Both the position numbers and the translations under genes were made by a program. Shown here in pieces: positions 26,305 to 34,488 of a stretch of DNA of 64,000 nt; the stretch's first letter is position 1, and each line of letters starts with the position of its first letter. The notes under the pieces were generated by a model that worked only from the letters and a program-made list of their open reading frames with translations, had not been told where the DNA came from and did not search any database. Source of the stretch: Haloarcula japonica DSM 6131 (GTDB lineage: Archaea; Halobacteriota; Halobacteria; Halobacteriales; Haloarculaceae); the NCBI RefSeq assembly GCF_000336635.1, contig NZ_AOLY01000006.1, positions 1 through 64,000 on the forward strand, read 5' to 3'.

Positions 26305-26988
26305 CTAAGTCTCTCGGATAGTGCTCACCGACACGTCTCGACCGTCGGCAAGCGACCGCTCCAGCGCCGTGATGACCTGTTCGGGGTCGTCGGTCCCATC
26401 GGCGTTGGCGACGCTCCCGACGCTCTGTGGGTCGAAGGGAACGTCGAGCGCCTCGTAAATCGGAGCCAGCACCTCGGCGATAGCCTCGTGGTCCCGAACG
26501 ACGACGATGCCGCCGACAACAGCGACGGACTGGCGGACGCGCTGGGCGAGTCCGGCGATTTTGCCGTCGACCTGAAGCGAGTGGCTCCCCGGACAGAACG
26601 CAGCGTCCGGTTCCCCGGTCCGGGCGGTGATACCACAGTCGTCAAGCGCGCGCTGCACAGCGGCTTTGGCCCACTCGTAGCGGTCGTCGATAGCCCCCCG
26701 CGGATCCTCGGTCGGGACAGCGAGGGAAAACGAGACAGTCGACCCGGTGTAGGCGACGGCGCGACCCCCCACGGCGCGCTCGATGATGATGTACCCTCGG
26801 TCGCGAGCGGCCCGGCACGCCTGGTCGTAGCCGTCGTTGTTCGCGTCACGGCGGCCGAAGGCGACCTGTCTGTGCGGTCGCCAGACCCGCAGGGCTGGCT
26901 CGCGGTCTTCGGCGACCGTCTCGGCCATCTCGCGAGTCCGCTGGAAGTCGGTTTCGGGATCGGCGGCACAGCCCCGTAGCAGACGCAT
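26305..26988 (-). CDS. Lipoate/biotin protein ligase family protein
   Basis: A 227-residue protein of the LplA/LipB/BirA fold. The RAVGGRAVAYTGSTVSFS segment corresponds to RRxTGGxAVxH, and the conserved lysine is in VDGKIAGLAQR (near residue 155). It probably attaches or transfers lipoyl or octanoyl groups to 2-oxoacid dehydrogenase or glycine cleavage proteins, but the exact activity cannot be told. It lies 24 nt upstream of dihydroorotase on the same strand. Confidence 0.85.
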   Translation of the reverse strand: MRLLRGCAADPETDFQRTREMAETVAEDREPALRVWRPHRQVAFGRRDANNDGYDQACRAARDRGYIIIERAVGGRAVAYTGSTVSFSLAVPTEDPRGAIDDRYEWAKAAVQRALDDCGITARTGEPDAAFCPGSHSLQVDGKIAGLAQRVRQSVAVVGGIVVVRDHEAIAEVLAPIYEALDVPFDPQSVGSVANADGTDDPEQVITALERSLADGRDVSVSTIRET

Positions 26989-27084
26989 AGTCAGACCGTA
27001 CGGACTCTCTGGTTAAAACGGTCCGCCAGTTCAGCGGACAGATCCCTCTCAGTGGTGGATAGCGAACAGGCGACACACGGCCGT

Positions 27085-27123
27085 CGCGGCGGGACGTGTC
27101 GCGCACCCGCTGCCCCCGCCGCG
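27085..27123. other. GC-rich stem-loop in divergent intergenic region
   Basis: CGCGGCGGG (27085-27093) and CCCGCCGCG (27115-27123) are perfect 9-bp inverted arms with a 21-nt loop. A smaller perfect hairpin GGGTT-TTG-AACCC lies at 27171-27183. Both sit between divergent genes, and no reading frame or RNA family explains them. Confidence 0.35.
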
Positions 27124-27215
27124 GTCGTCGTCAGCGCACACAAAGCCGTGGCCTCAGCATGGGTTTTGAACCCTTGGACGACAGAGCCATACCGGTACAC
27201 CCCTAATCGCCGCCG

Positions 27216-28070
27216 ATGGCTGTCACGATACCGCGGGACGTGCTCTTCCAGTACTACCGGTTCTCTCTGTACAACTCGCCGTTTGACGCCCACGACGAGG
27301 GGTGTGCCATCGACCTCTATCCCGACGGCGAGCGTGCGCCGTCACCGGTCGCCGGCGAGGTGTTGGACACGAAGACGGTTCAGGCTCCACCAAAGGCCTA
27401 CGCCGCCGAGCACGACCACCTCATCCTGATCGATACCGGCGATACTGTGGCGCGGCTACTACACGTCGACCCCGCTGTCGAGGCCGGCGAAACGGTCGCC
27501 GTTGGCGACGACCTCGGAGCGCTGGTCCGGGCAGGATTTTTCGCACCGTGGGTTCCGAACCACATCCACCTCGGCTTCCGGGACCCCGACGCGAACCCCT
27601 ATCGGGCATCGGGGTCGCTGCCGGTCGACGTGGCCGTCGACGTGACGCCGCTGCCCTGGGACGGGACTGGTACTGTCGTCGCCGGCGGCGAAACGTGGGT
27701 CCGACTCGACGAACCTGCGCATCCGGCACCCGGTGAATCCTTCGTCGGCATCGCCAACGCTGTCGACAGCGACGACTCGGGCGTTCTCGACGGCGGTCTC
27801 CCTCACTACTCGGGCGGTGGATTGCTGTCCGGTGACCGGACAGCGGCTGCCGCTATCACCGGAACGCGTGTCGGGACAGCCGACGGCCGCACGGTCGCAT
27901 GGGATGACCTGACCGTACTGGTGAACGGTGAACCGATAACGGGTATCGCACTGTTCTGTGGCCGCGAGCGCTTCGGCGCGAAGCTCGTTGGCGAGGGCAT
28001 CGACCTCGCCGTCGGCGACGAGGTACAGGTAACCATCGAGCGGGCCGCGGCCGTCGACGACGCCACGTAG
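27216..28070 (+). CDS. M23/LytM-fold-like protein, function unknown
   Basis: A 284-residue protein. Residues 25-135 resemble the M23 peptidase (duplicated hybrid motif) fold: EGCAIDLYPDGERAPSPVAG, then VARLLHVDPAVEAGETVAVG, then PNHIHLGFRDPDANPY, which matches the HxH and NPxxY end of M23 domains. The first metal ligand (His in HxGxD) is not in the normal place. There is no signal peptide, so it is probably cytosolic, and a peptidase role is doubtful. The C-terminal half is beta-rich and unassigned. Confidence 0.75.
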   Translation: MAVTIPRDVLFQYYRFSLYNSPFDAHDEGCAIDLYPDGERAPSPVAGEVLDTKTVQAPPKAYAAEHDHLILIDTGDTVARLLHVDPAVEAGETVAVGDDLGALVRAGFFAPWVPNHIHLGFRDPDANPYRASGSLPVDVAVDVTPLPWDGTGTVVAGGETWVRLDEPAHPAPGESFVGIANAVDSDDSGVLDGGLPHYSGGGLLSGDRTAAAAITGTRVGTADGRTVAWDDLTVLVNGEPITGIALFCGRERFGAKLVGEGIDLAVGDEVQVTIERAAAVDDAT

Positions 28071-28139
28071 CTGTGACTCCCCGTAGCGGTCGGCGTGGGC
28101 CTGTTTCGCCTGTTCGTCGGCCGGATCCTCGCCCATCCG

Positions 28140-28712
28140 TCAGGCGAACGTGAGGTCGTCGCGGTCAGTCAGTTCGCCGAACAGCCAGTCGGCGTGGTCC
28201 AGTGCATATTCTCGGTGCTCGTCTTCGATGTAGCCGACGGCGTCCTCGACGAGGACCGGGCGGAAGTCCCGAAGGCCGGCGCTAGAGGCAGTGTGGAGGA
28301 CACAGACGTTCGCGAGCGTACCACAGATAGCCAGGTCCTTGATGCCGTGGGCGTCGAGCCACCCCTCCAGTTCCGTCTGGTAGAAGGCGTCGTAGGTGTG
28401 CTTGACGACGACGAGGTCCTCGTCCTGCGGATCGAGTTCCTCGACGAGTTCGGCTTCCCACGAATCCTCGACGACGTGTTCGCCCCACCGATCGAACTCG
28501 TCGTAGTAGTGGGTGTCCTCGAACTGGTCGGGCGGATGCACGTCGCGGGTAAACACGACCTTCGCACCGGCCTCACGGGCGCGGTCGACCAGTTCAGCGC
28601 AGGGCTTGATGGCTGCTTCGCTGTCCGGTGCGTAGAGGCTTCCGTCGGGGTGACAGAAGCCGTTCTGCATATCGACGACGACCAGAGCGGTCTGTGCTGG
28701 GTCGAGTTCCAT
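28140..28712 (-). CDS. Nicotinamidase-like isochorismatase-fold hydrolase
   Basis: A 190-residue cysteine hydrolase. The triad is visible: D14 in VVVDMQNGF, the lysine of VVVKHTYDAF and the cysteine of GTLANVCVLHT. DVHPPDQFEDTH and WGEHVVEDSWEAEL are in the places of the metal-binding and substrate loops of PncA. It probably turns nicotinamide into nicotinate for NAD salvage; this is supported by nicotinate phosphoribosyltransferase 4 kb away. ATG at 28712 is preferred to upstream codons that read into the shared promoter region. Confidence 0.88.
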   Translation of the reverse strand: MELDPAQTALVVVDMQNGFCHPDGSLYAPDSEAAIKPCAELVDRAREAGAKVVFTRDVHPPDQFEDTHYYDEFDRWGEHVVEDSWEAELVEELDPQDEDLVVVKHTYDAFYQTELEGWLDAHGIKDLAICGTLANVCVLHTASSAGLRDFRPVLVEDAVGYIEDEHREYALDHADWLFGELTDRDDLTFA

Positions 28713-28807
28713 ACGGGAACCTTGGCAGGGCGCGACTACGAAAGTTACTCCGAAGGTGGGGACCGGGCGGCACAAGCAGACGTGAAAAATTCTTCTGGCC
28801 GACGAAT

Positions 28808-28860
28808 ACGCTCACGATGAGCGTGTGACTTTTCACTGTGGTAACCTACCGTGAAGGTAG
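28808..28860 (+). promoter_or_regulatory. Three inverted repeats upstream of Hvo_1808-type gene
   Basis: Within 53 nt there are three perfect inverted repeats: ACGCTCA-CGA-TGAGCGT (28808-28824), GTGA-CTTT-TCAC (28825-28836) and CTACC-GTGAA-GGTAG (28846-28860). The last one ends directly before the ATG at 28861. A TATA-like CTTTTC lies about 30 nt upstream of the ATG, inside the second repeat. Confidence 0.45.
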
Positions 28861-30321
28861 ATGCGCCGCCCTTTCGCCCTCGTTGTTCTCTGTGCCGGTG
28901 TGCTGTTACTTGCGGGCTGTCAGGCACCCAGCGCGTCGCCCGACCAGACGGAGTCACGCAACGCCGATATGACGCCGAGCGAACCCGCGACCGACTACGG
29001 GAGCAACGACTCCGCCCCGGGAGCGCCCGCGACGGACCGGCTGGGCTACGAGAACGGCTACTGGTACAACGAATCGCTGTCAGTAACGACCGAGGACGGA
29101 CTGAACGAGACGGAGCGGGATGCCGTCGTCGCTCGGACGATGGCCCGCGTCGAGCGGATTCGCGGGCTGGAATTCGAGGAGACAGTACCGGTCTCAGTCG
29201 TCTCGCGAGCCGAGTACCGCAACAACACGGGCGGCGGCGAGACCGGCGATTCGCTGCGTCGGTTTGACAACGCGAAGTTCGAGGCGCTGTTTTTCATCGG
29301 CGAGGACCGCGACTCCATCGCCGTCCAGAACAGCAACCGCGGGGAGAGCGTGCTGGGCTACTACAGCAGCCAGCGCGGTGAGATCGTCATCGTCAGCGAG
29401 TCGGAGACGCCGACGATTAGCCGGGGAACGCTGGCCCACGAACTCGTCCACGCACTGCAGGACCAGCACTTCGGCCTCGAAAGTGACGCGCGGACGCGGG
29501 ATCAGGTACAAGGTCGGAACGGCATGGTCGAAGGCGATGCCGTTGCTGTCACCCAGACCTACACCGACCGCTGTGGCGAGGAATGGCGCTGTATCGACAG
29601 GCCTTCCCGGAGCGGCGGTGGCGGCGGTGACCGCCACTTCGGTATCAACTTCATGCAGTATTTCCCCTACAGCGACGGGCCCGGCCTGATCGGGGATCTC
29701 CGAGAACGTGGCGGCTGGAGCGCCGTCAATGACGCCTACGACGACTATCCTGACGGGGCCGCCGAAGTGACCTACCCCGAGCGCTACCCCGAGTGGGAAC
29801 CGGAGCCAGTCTCGCTTGCGGACCGGTCCAGCGACGACTGGGAGCGGGTCAGACCTTCGACTGACCGCGACCGCCCCGACTACGCCGTCGTCGGCCCGTC
29901 AGCCATTGCTGGATCGATGGCGTACACCATCGCCGACGACTACAACGAGTCGAGCGTCGTCCAGACGCGGGATGTCATCAACTACGAGGACGGGTCGCTG
30001 GACAGCGACGACCCGTACAACTACGACCTGCCCGCCACCGACGGCTGGGCGGGCGGCCGGATGCACGTCTACGACAACGGCGAGGAGACGGCGTACGTCT
30101 GGAAAACGACCTGGGACAGCGAGGCCGACGCCCGCGAGTTCGCCGACGCCTGGGCGGCAGTCATCGCTCACTGGGGCGGCACTCGAACCGCAGAGGGCCA
30201 CTGGGTTATTGCGGAAGACAGTCCCTACACCGACGCGGTTTCGGTCAAGGTTGACGGGCAGACCGTCACTGTCGTGAACGCACCGACGGCCGACGAACTG
30301 AGCGAGGTTCACGATGCGTAA
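28861..30321 (+). CDS. Hvo_1808-family surface lipoprotein, copy A
   Basis: A 486-residue exported protein. The Sec-type signal peptide ends in lipobox LLAGC (Cys20), and a Ser/Asp/Pro-rich linker follows. The mature domain has GYENGYWYNESLSVTTEDGL and a metallopeptidase-like helix LAHELVHALQDQHFG (HExxH variant HELVH) followed by a downstream glutamate (MVEGDAV). I recognise it as the Hvo_1808 surface protein family. Proteolytic activity is inferred from the zincin-like motif only. It overlaps the next paralogue by 8 nt. Confidence 0.9.
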   Translation: MRRPFALVVLCAGVLLLAGCQAPSASPDQTESRNADMTPSEPATDYGSNDSAPGAPATDRLGYENGYWYNESLSVTTEDGLNETERDAVVARTMARVERIRGLEFEETVPVSVVSRAEYRNNTGGGETGDSLRRFDNAKFEALFFIGEDRDSIAVQNSNRGESVLGYYSSQRGEIVIVSESETPTISRGTLAHELVHALQDQHFGLESDARTRDQVQGRNGMVEGDAVAVTQTYTDRCGEEWRCIDRPSRSGGGGGDRHFGINFMQYFPYSDGPGLIGDLRERGGWSAVNDAYDDYPDGAAEVTYPERYPEWEPEPVSLADRSSDDWERVRPSTDRDRPDYAVVGPSAIAGSMAYTIADDYNESSVVQTRDVINYEDGSLDSDDPYNYDLPATDGWAGGRMHVYDNGEETAYVWKTTWDSEADAREFADAWAAVIAHWGGTRTAEGHWVIAEDSPYTDAVSVKVDGQTVTVVNAPTADELSEVHDA

Positions 30322-31675
30322 GGAACTGCTCATTGCGCTGGCGGTCGTCTTGGCGGGCTGTACGGTCCCCTCCTTCGGCGGCAATGATCACCCCGAGACG
30401 CCGACCGGCGAAGACGCCATCGGCTACGAGAACGGCTACTGGTACGACGACTCGGTGTCGGTGACGACCGACGATGGATTGAACGAGACGGAGCGAGCAG
30501 CCGTCGTCGCCCGGACGATGGCTCGCGTCGAGCAGGTCCGCGATTTGGAGTTCAAAGAGTCTGTCCCGGTTTCGGTCATCTCTCGAGCCGAGTACCAGAA
30601 CCGCTCAGGTAGCAACAACGGCGGCGGTAGCGGCCGGCCACAGGACCCCTGGAACGATCAGGTGTGGGAATCACTCCTGCTCATCGGCGAGGATTCCGGC
30701 AGCAGCGACGAAATCGACGATACGCTCTCGACGACAGTCCAGGGCTACTACTCGCCGAGTCAGGACGAGATCGTCATCGTCAGCCCGACGGAAACGCCAC
30801 AGATCGACCGGCGCACGCTGTCACACGAACTGGTCCACGCCCTGCAGGACCAGCACTTCGGACTGAACGGTTCCGCGAAGACCCAGGACACGCAACTGTC
30901 CCGGCAGGGTGTCACCGAGGGCGAGGCCAACTACGTCCGCGTCCTCTACGAGCGACGCTGTGGTGACGGCTGGGGCTGTATCGCGCTCCCAGACCGGACC
31001 AGTGACGACGGGGGAAGCAGCGGTGACGGAGACGGCGACAGCCAGGAACCGAGCTACAACGAGGGCTTATTCACCGTTCTCTACCAGCCCTACGTCACCG
31101 GGCCGCGGTTCGTCGACCAGATGCGCTCGGACGGTGGCTGGGACGCTGTTGACGCGCTACACGACGATTTCCCCGACAGCACCGAGCAGGTGCTTCACTC
31201 GGAGAAATATCCCAACGAAAAGCCCGTAAACGTCAGCGTCACCGACCGCTCGACCGACGAGTGGAGCCGCTTCGACCACGACCCGGTCGGCGATACGGTC
31301 GGGGAGACCTCGATTTACGCGATGATGTACCACAACGGACAGACGGAGGGCGACCGCTACAGCTACGAGAGCGAAATCTCGGCCGGCTGGGGCGGTGACC
31401 TCGTCGTGCCCTACCGCAACGGCTCGGGCGGGTACGGCTACGTCTGGGAGACTCGCTGGGACACCGAAAAAGACGCGAGGGAGTTCGAACAGGCCTACCG
31501 GGCGGCGCTGACCGAAGAACACGACGCCAGCCAGCCCCGCAGTAACGTCTACGTCGTCCCAGCAGACGACCAGTTCAACGACGCGTTCCGCGTGGTCCGG
31601 GCGGGGAAGACCGTCCGCATCGTCAACGGACCGACAGTGAGCGACCTGAACAAGGTTCACCGGGCCGAAACGTGA
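30314..31675 (+). CDS. Hvo_1808-family surface lipoprotein, copy B
   Basis: A 453-residue paralogue of the preceding gene with the same plan: lipobox VLAGC near residue 16, GYENGYWYDDSVSVTTDDGL, LSHELVHALQDQHFG and GVTEGEANYV. Both are probably zincin-like, lipid-anchored, outward-facing proteins expressed from one mRNA. The tandem arrangement suggests duplication, and the linkers differ most. Confidence 0.9.
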   Translation: MRKELLIALAVVLAGCTVPSFGGNDHPETPTGEDAIGYENGYWYDDSVSVTTDDGLNETERAAVVARTMARVEQVRDLEFKESVPVSVISRAEYQNRSGSNNGGGSGRPQDPWNDQVWESLLLIGEDSGSSDEIDDTLSTTVQGYYSPSQDEIVIVSPTETPQIDRRTLSHELVHALQDQHFGLNGSAKTQDTQLSRQGVTEGEANYVRVLYERRCGDGWGCIALPDRTSDDGGSSGDGDGDSQEPSYNEGLFTVLYQPYVTGPRFVDQMRSDGGWDAVDALHDDFPDSTEQVLHSEKYPNEKPVNVSVTDRSTDEWSRFDHDPVGDTVGETSIYAMMYHNGQTEGDRYSYESEISAGWGGDLVVPYRNGSGGYGYVWETRWDTEKDAREFEQAYRAALTEEHDASQPRSNVYVVPADDQFNDAFRVVRAGKTVRIVNGPTVSDLNKVHRAET

Positions 31676-31682
31676 GCGGGCG

Positions 31683-32480
31683 TCAGACGAAGCGGCGGTA
31701 CCCAAACCGTCCGAACCCAATGACGGTGACGGCAACCGTCGCGTAGGCGATTGGGTCGTGCGGCGGTTTCGAGACGACGAGGTAGACGCCGACGGTTCCG
31801 AGCGCGGCGAGGCTACAGAGCATCCAGAGGACGATTGCCCAGCGGCCACCGACTGGCGCATCTGGGTCCGAGTCGCTACCCTCTGATTCGCCGACTGTGG
31901 CGTCGCCGCGGTCGAGAATCTGCGTCGGGTCATCGGGAACCCCGTTGTCGGTGTCGGGTGTGGAGAACGGGGCCCGTTCGGTCTGGTTTAGCGGAATCTT
32001 CGACAGGACGAGCCGGAGCCACCGCGTTCGTGGCGTCAGCGCGTCGCCGAGCAGCAACAGCCCGAGCGCGATCAGGACTCCGGCGGGGAAGAAGTCGAAG
32101 CGCTGGACGAGATAGGCGTCGCCGGGGGCGTCCGGGTCGTAGCGGACGGTGACCGACGAGCCATCGTCGTAGTTCGACAGCACACGCGCGGCGCGGTCCC
32201 GCTGGTTCGTGTCTGTGTCGGTGCCGAACGCGATGTCATGGCCGGTGTAGGTCCGCCCCTCAATGCGGTATGTGTAGGTGACGTTCGGCCGGAAGTACCG
32301 ATTGCCGCCCAGCGTGGGTCGACTGATCTCGGTGTAACTGTCCATCTGTACGCTCTCGACCGTGCCCGCCGTCGCGGCGTAGCCGGTAGCCGTCGAGTAC
32401 TGCGAAACACCGAGGACGGTCCCGGAGGCGAGCAACGCGAGCGCGAGCAGGAGGGCGACGGAGCGGCGGGGACTGAGCAC
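31683..32480 (-). CDS. DUF3592 membrane protein
   Basis: A 265-residue protein starting at GTG. It has an N-terminal membrane helix, then the DUF3592 beta domain (VESVQMDSYTEISRP, then VTYTYRIEGRTYTGHDIAF, then VTVRYDPDAPGDAYL), a membrane helix near 133-147, an acidic linker and two C-terminal helices. The function of the family is unknown. It is convergent with the Hvo_1808 pair, 7 nt apart. Confidence 0.85.
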   Translation of the reverse strand: MLSPRRSVALLLALALLASGTVLGVSQYSTATGYAATAGTVESVQMDSYTEISRPTLGGNRYFRPNVTYTYRIEGRTYTGHDIAFGTDTDTNQRDRAARVLSNYDDGSSVTVRYDPDAPGDAYLVQRFDFFPAGVLIALGLLLLGDALTPRTRWLRLVLSKIPLNQTERAPFSTPDTDNGVPDDPTQILDRGDATVGESEGSDSDPDAPVGGRWAIVLWMLCSLAALGTVGVYLVVSKPPHDPIAYATVAVTVIGFGRFGYRRFV

Positions 32481-32614
32481 GTTCGACGGGTACCGATTAC
32501 GGCGTGGAAAGCGTTACGAGGTCCCCACCGCTTCAGCGGCGACGGGCGCTGGCAGTGATCGCTTGTGACCGCCGACCGGACCGCTTTTTCCCTCGCCCGG
32601 CCGAACACAGGACA

Positions 32615-33778
32615 ATGACCGAGGAGTTCGACATCGTCTCACCAGAGGCGATTCGCGAGGGGCGGGCGACCGACGCCTACTTCGACCGGACGATGGAAGC
32701 GCTGGAACACGCGGGCAAGAACCCGGACGTGGTCGCCGAAGTGACGGCGAACCAGTTCGCGACGGGCCAGTGGAAGCTGCTGGCAGGGCTGAAAGACGCC
32801 GCCGAGTTGCTCGAAGGACGTGGCGTCGACGTCGATGCGCTCCCCGAAGGCCAACTGTTCGACGGCGGCCCGGTGATGCGAATCGAGGGGCCATACCGGG
32901 AGTTCTGTCGTCTGGAGACCGCGCTGCTCGGCTTTCTCTCGCACCCGACAGGCGTCGCGACGCGGGCGCTAGAGGCCCGGTACGCCGCGCTGGAGTCGAC
33001 GGTGCTGTCCTTCGGTTCGCGGCACGTCCACCCCTCGATAGGCGCGATGGTCGAGCGGTCGGCGCTGCTGGGCGGGCTCGACGGTATCTCGAACGTCGCC
33101 GCAGGCGAGGTCATTGGCCGCGAGGCCGGCGGGACGATGCCCCACGCGCTCATGATCTGCTTCGGCCGCGGGAATCAGGAGGCGGCGTGGCGGGCGTTCG
33201 ACGCCGCTGTCCCCGAGAAAACGCCGCGAATTGCACTGACGGATACCTACAGCGACGAGGCCGACGAGGCGCTCCGCGCGGCGGAGGCCATCGATGACCT
33301 TGCCGGCGTCCGTCTGGACACGACCGGGTCCCGCCGCGGGGACTTCCGCCACATCGTTCGGGAGGTGCGCTGGACGCTGGACGCCCACGGCCACGAGGAC
33401 GTGGACCTGTTCCTCTCTGGCGGTCTCACCCCGACAACCCTGCGAGAACTTCGGGACGTGGCCGACGGCTTCGGAGTCGGGAGCTACGTCGCCAACGCCG
33501 ATCCGTTGGACTTCGCGCTGGACATCGTCGAAGTAGACGGCGAACCGGCGGCCAAGCGGGGGAAGCTCACCGGCAAGAAATCAGTGTACCGCACCGCAGA
33601 TGGCGGCCATCACATCGGCCTGGCCGACCGTGATGGGCCGGAAGACGCCGAACCCCTGTTAGAGCCGCTGATTCGGGACGGGGAAATCGTCAGGGAGTTC
33701 GACCTCGATGCGGCTATCGACCGCGCGGCGACCGATGCCGAGCGAGTCGACTACGAGGGCGTCACCGACGAGGAGTAA
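32615..33778 (+). CDS. pncB: Nicotinate phosphoribosyltransferase
   Basis: A 387-residue type II phosphoribosyltransferase of the NAPRTase/QPRTase fold: LPEGQLFDGGPVMRIEGPY, then a helical segment with RHVHPSIGAMVERSALLGG, then GGTMPHALMICFGRG and the phosphate-site LFLSGGLTPTTLRELRDVAD. It joins nicotinate with PRPP to give NaMN in NAD salvage and probably works with the nicotinamidase-like enzyme at 28140-28712. Starts at ATG 32615; upstream in-frame codons overlap the promoter of the divergent gene. Confidence 0.92.
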   Translation: MTEEFDIVSPEAIREGRATDAYFDRTMEALEHAGKNPDVVAEVTANQFATGQWKLLAGLKDAAELLEGRGVDVDALPEGQLFDGGPVMRIEGPYREFCRLETALLGFLSHPTGVATRALEARYAALESTVLSFGSRHVHPSIGAMVERSALLGGLDGISNVAAGEVIGREAGGTMPHALMICFGRGNQEAAWRAFDAAVPEKTPRIALTDTYSDEADEALRAAEAIDDLAGVRLDTTGSRRGDFRHIVREVRWTLDAHGHEDVDLFLSGGLTPTTLRELRDVADGFGVGSYVANADPLDFALDIVEVDGEPAAKRGKLTGKKSVYRTADGGHHIGLADRDGPEDAEPLLEPLIRDGEIVREFDLDAAIDRAATDAERVDYEGVTDEE

Positions 33779-33812
33779 CCGGCGTTAAGTCGCCGGCCCG
33801 CGAAAACGGAGT

Positions 33813-34097
33813 ATGGTCGACCGCATTATGAAGGTCAACGCGTACACGACCTTCGACCTGCTCGACGGTGAGGTAGAGGGCCATGGCTTCGAGGAGGAGG
33901 CCCTGGCCGTGCTGAACGTGACCGCGCCGCGAAAGAACCCGGACCACGTCGAACTCCAGCTAGAGATGGACAACACCGACCTCGACGCGGTGAAGCCACA
34001 CGCCGACTCGGTGACGCTCTCGGCAGCCCAGGCCCGCGAACTGGCCGCTGAACTGGAGGAGTACGCGGGGAAGGTCGAGGACGCGCAGTCTGAGTGA
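33813..34097 (+). CDS. DUF6360-type small protein
   Basis: A 94-residue acidic protein (VDRIMKVNAYTTFDLLDGEV) which I associate with haloarchaeal DUF6360 from memory. It looks like a single alpha/beta domain with a C-terminal helix. It follows pncB by 34 nt. The function is unknown. Confidence 0.75.
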   Translation: MVDRIMKVNAYTTFDLLDGEVEGHGFEEEALAVLNVTAPRKNPDHVELQLEMDNTDLDAVKPHADSVTLSAAQARELAAELEEYAGKVEDAQSE

Positions 34098-34172
34098 CAG
34101 TTAACTTTCAGTGACATTTATTCGCCGCTGCCATTCGATAATTCTATGGTGTGAAGACACATACCACGAAAT

Positions 34173-34472
34173 ATGTCAACCGAGACGCCCGGTAATCCAG
34201 CCGCACGGGAGTTGGGCTACTGCCCGTGCTGTGGCTACCAGACACTCCCGGAGGGCCGACCCGGGTCATACGAGATGTGTCCGGTGTGCCACTGGCTCGA
34301 TGACCCTATCCAGTTCGGTGACGCGGAGTTCGTCAGCGATACGAACCACGTGTCGCTGACAGAAGCGCGCGAGAACTTTCGCGAACACGGGGCGTGTTCC
34401 CCCGACGAGGCCGGGGACTGCGAAGAGCCGACGGACCTCGACCGCGACCCGAACTGGCCCTACGAGGAGTAA
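34173..34472 (+). CDS. CPCC-family cysteine-rich protein
   Basis: A 99-residue protein with YCPCCGYQTLP and MCPVCHWLDDPIQF near its N-terminus, two CxxC knuckles of the cysteine-rich CPCC family, likely binding zinc. The remainder (SLTEARENFREHGACSPDE) is also typical of that family. The role is unknown. The start ATG 34173 follows an AT-rich promoter region. Confidence 0.87.
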   Translation: MSTETPGNPAARELGYCPCCGYQTLPEGRPGSYEMCPVCHWLDDPIQFGDAEFVSDTNHVSLTEARENFREHGACSPDEAGDCEEPTDLDRDPNWPYEE

Positions 34473-34488
34473 AACTGCTGAGCCGAAC

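Noticed and set aside
25399-26979. 526-codon open frame opposite dihydroorotase and the lipoate-ligase family gene
   Set aside because: It crosses two real genes and their junction on the other strand, and its translation has no domain pattern.
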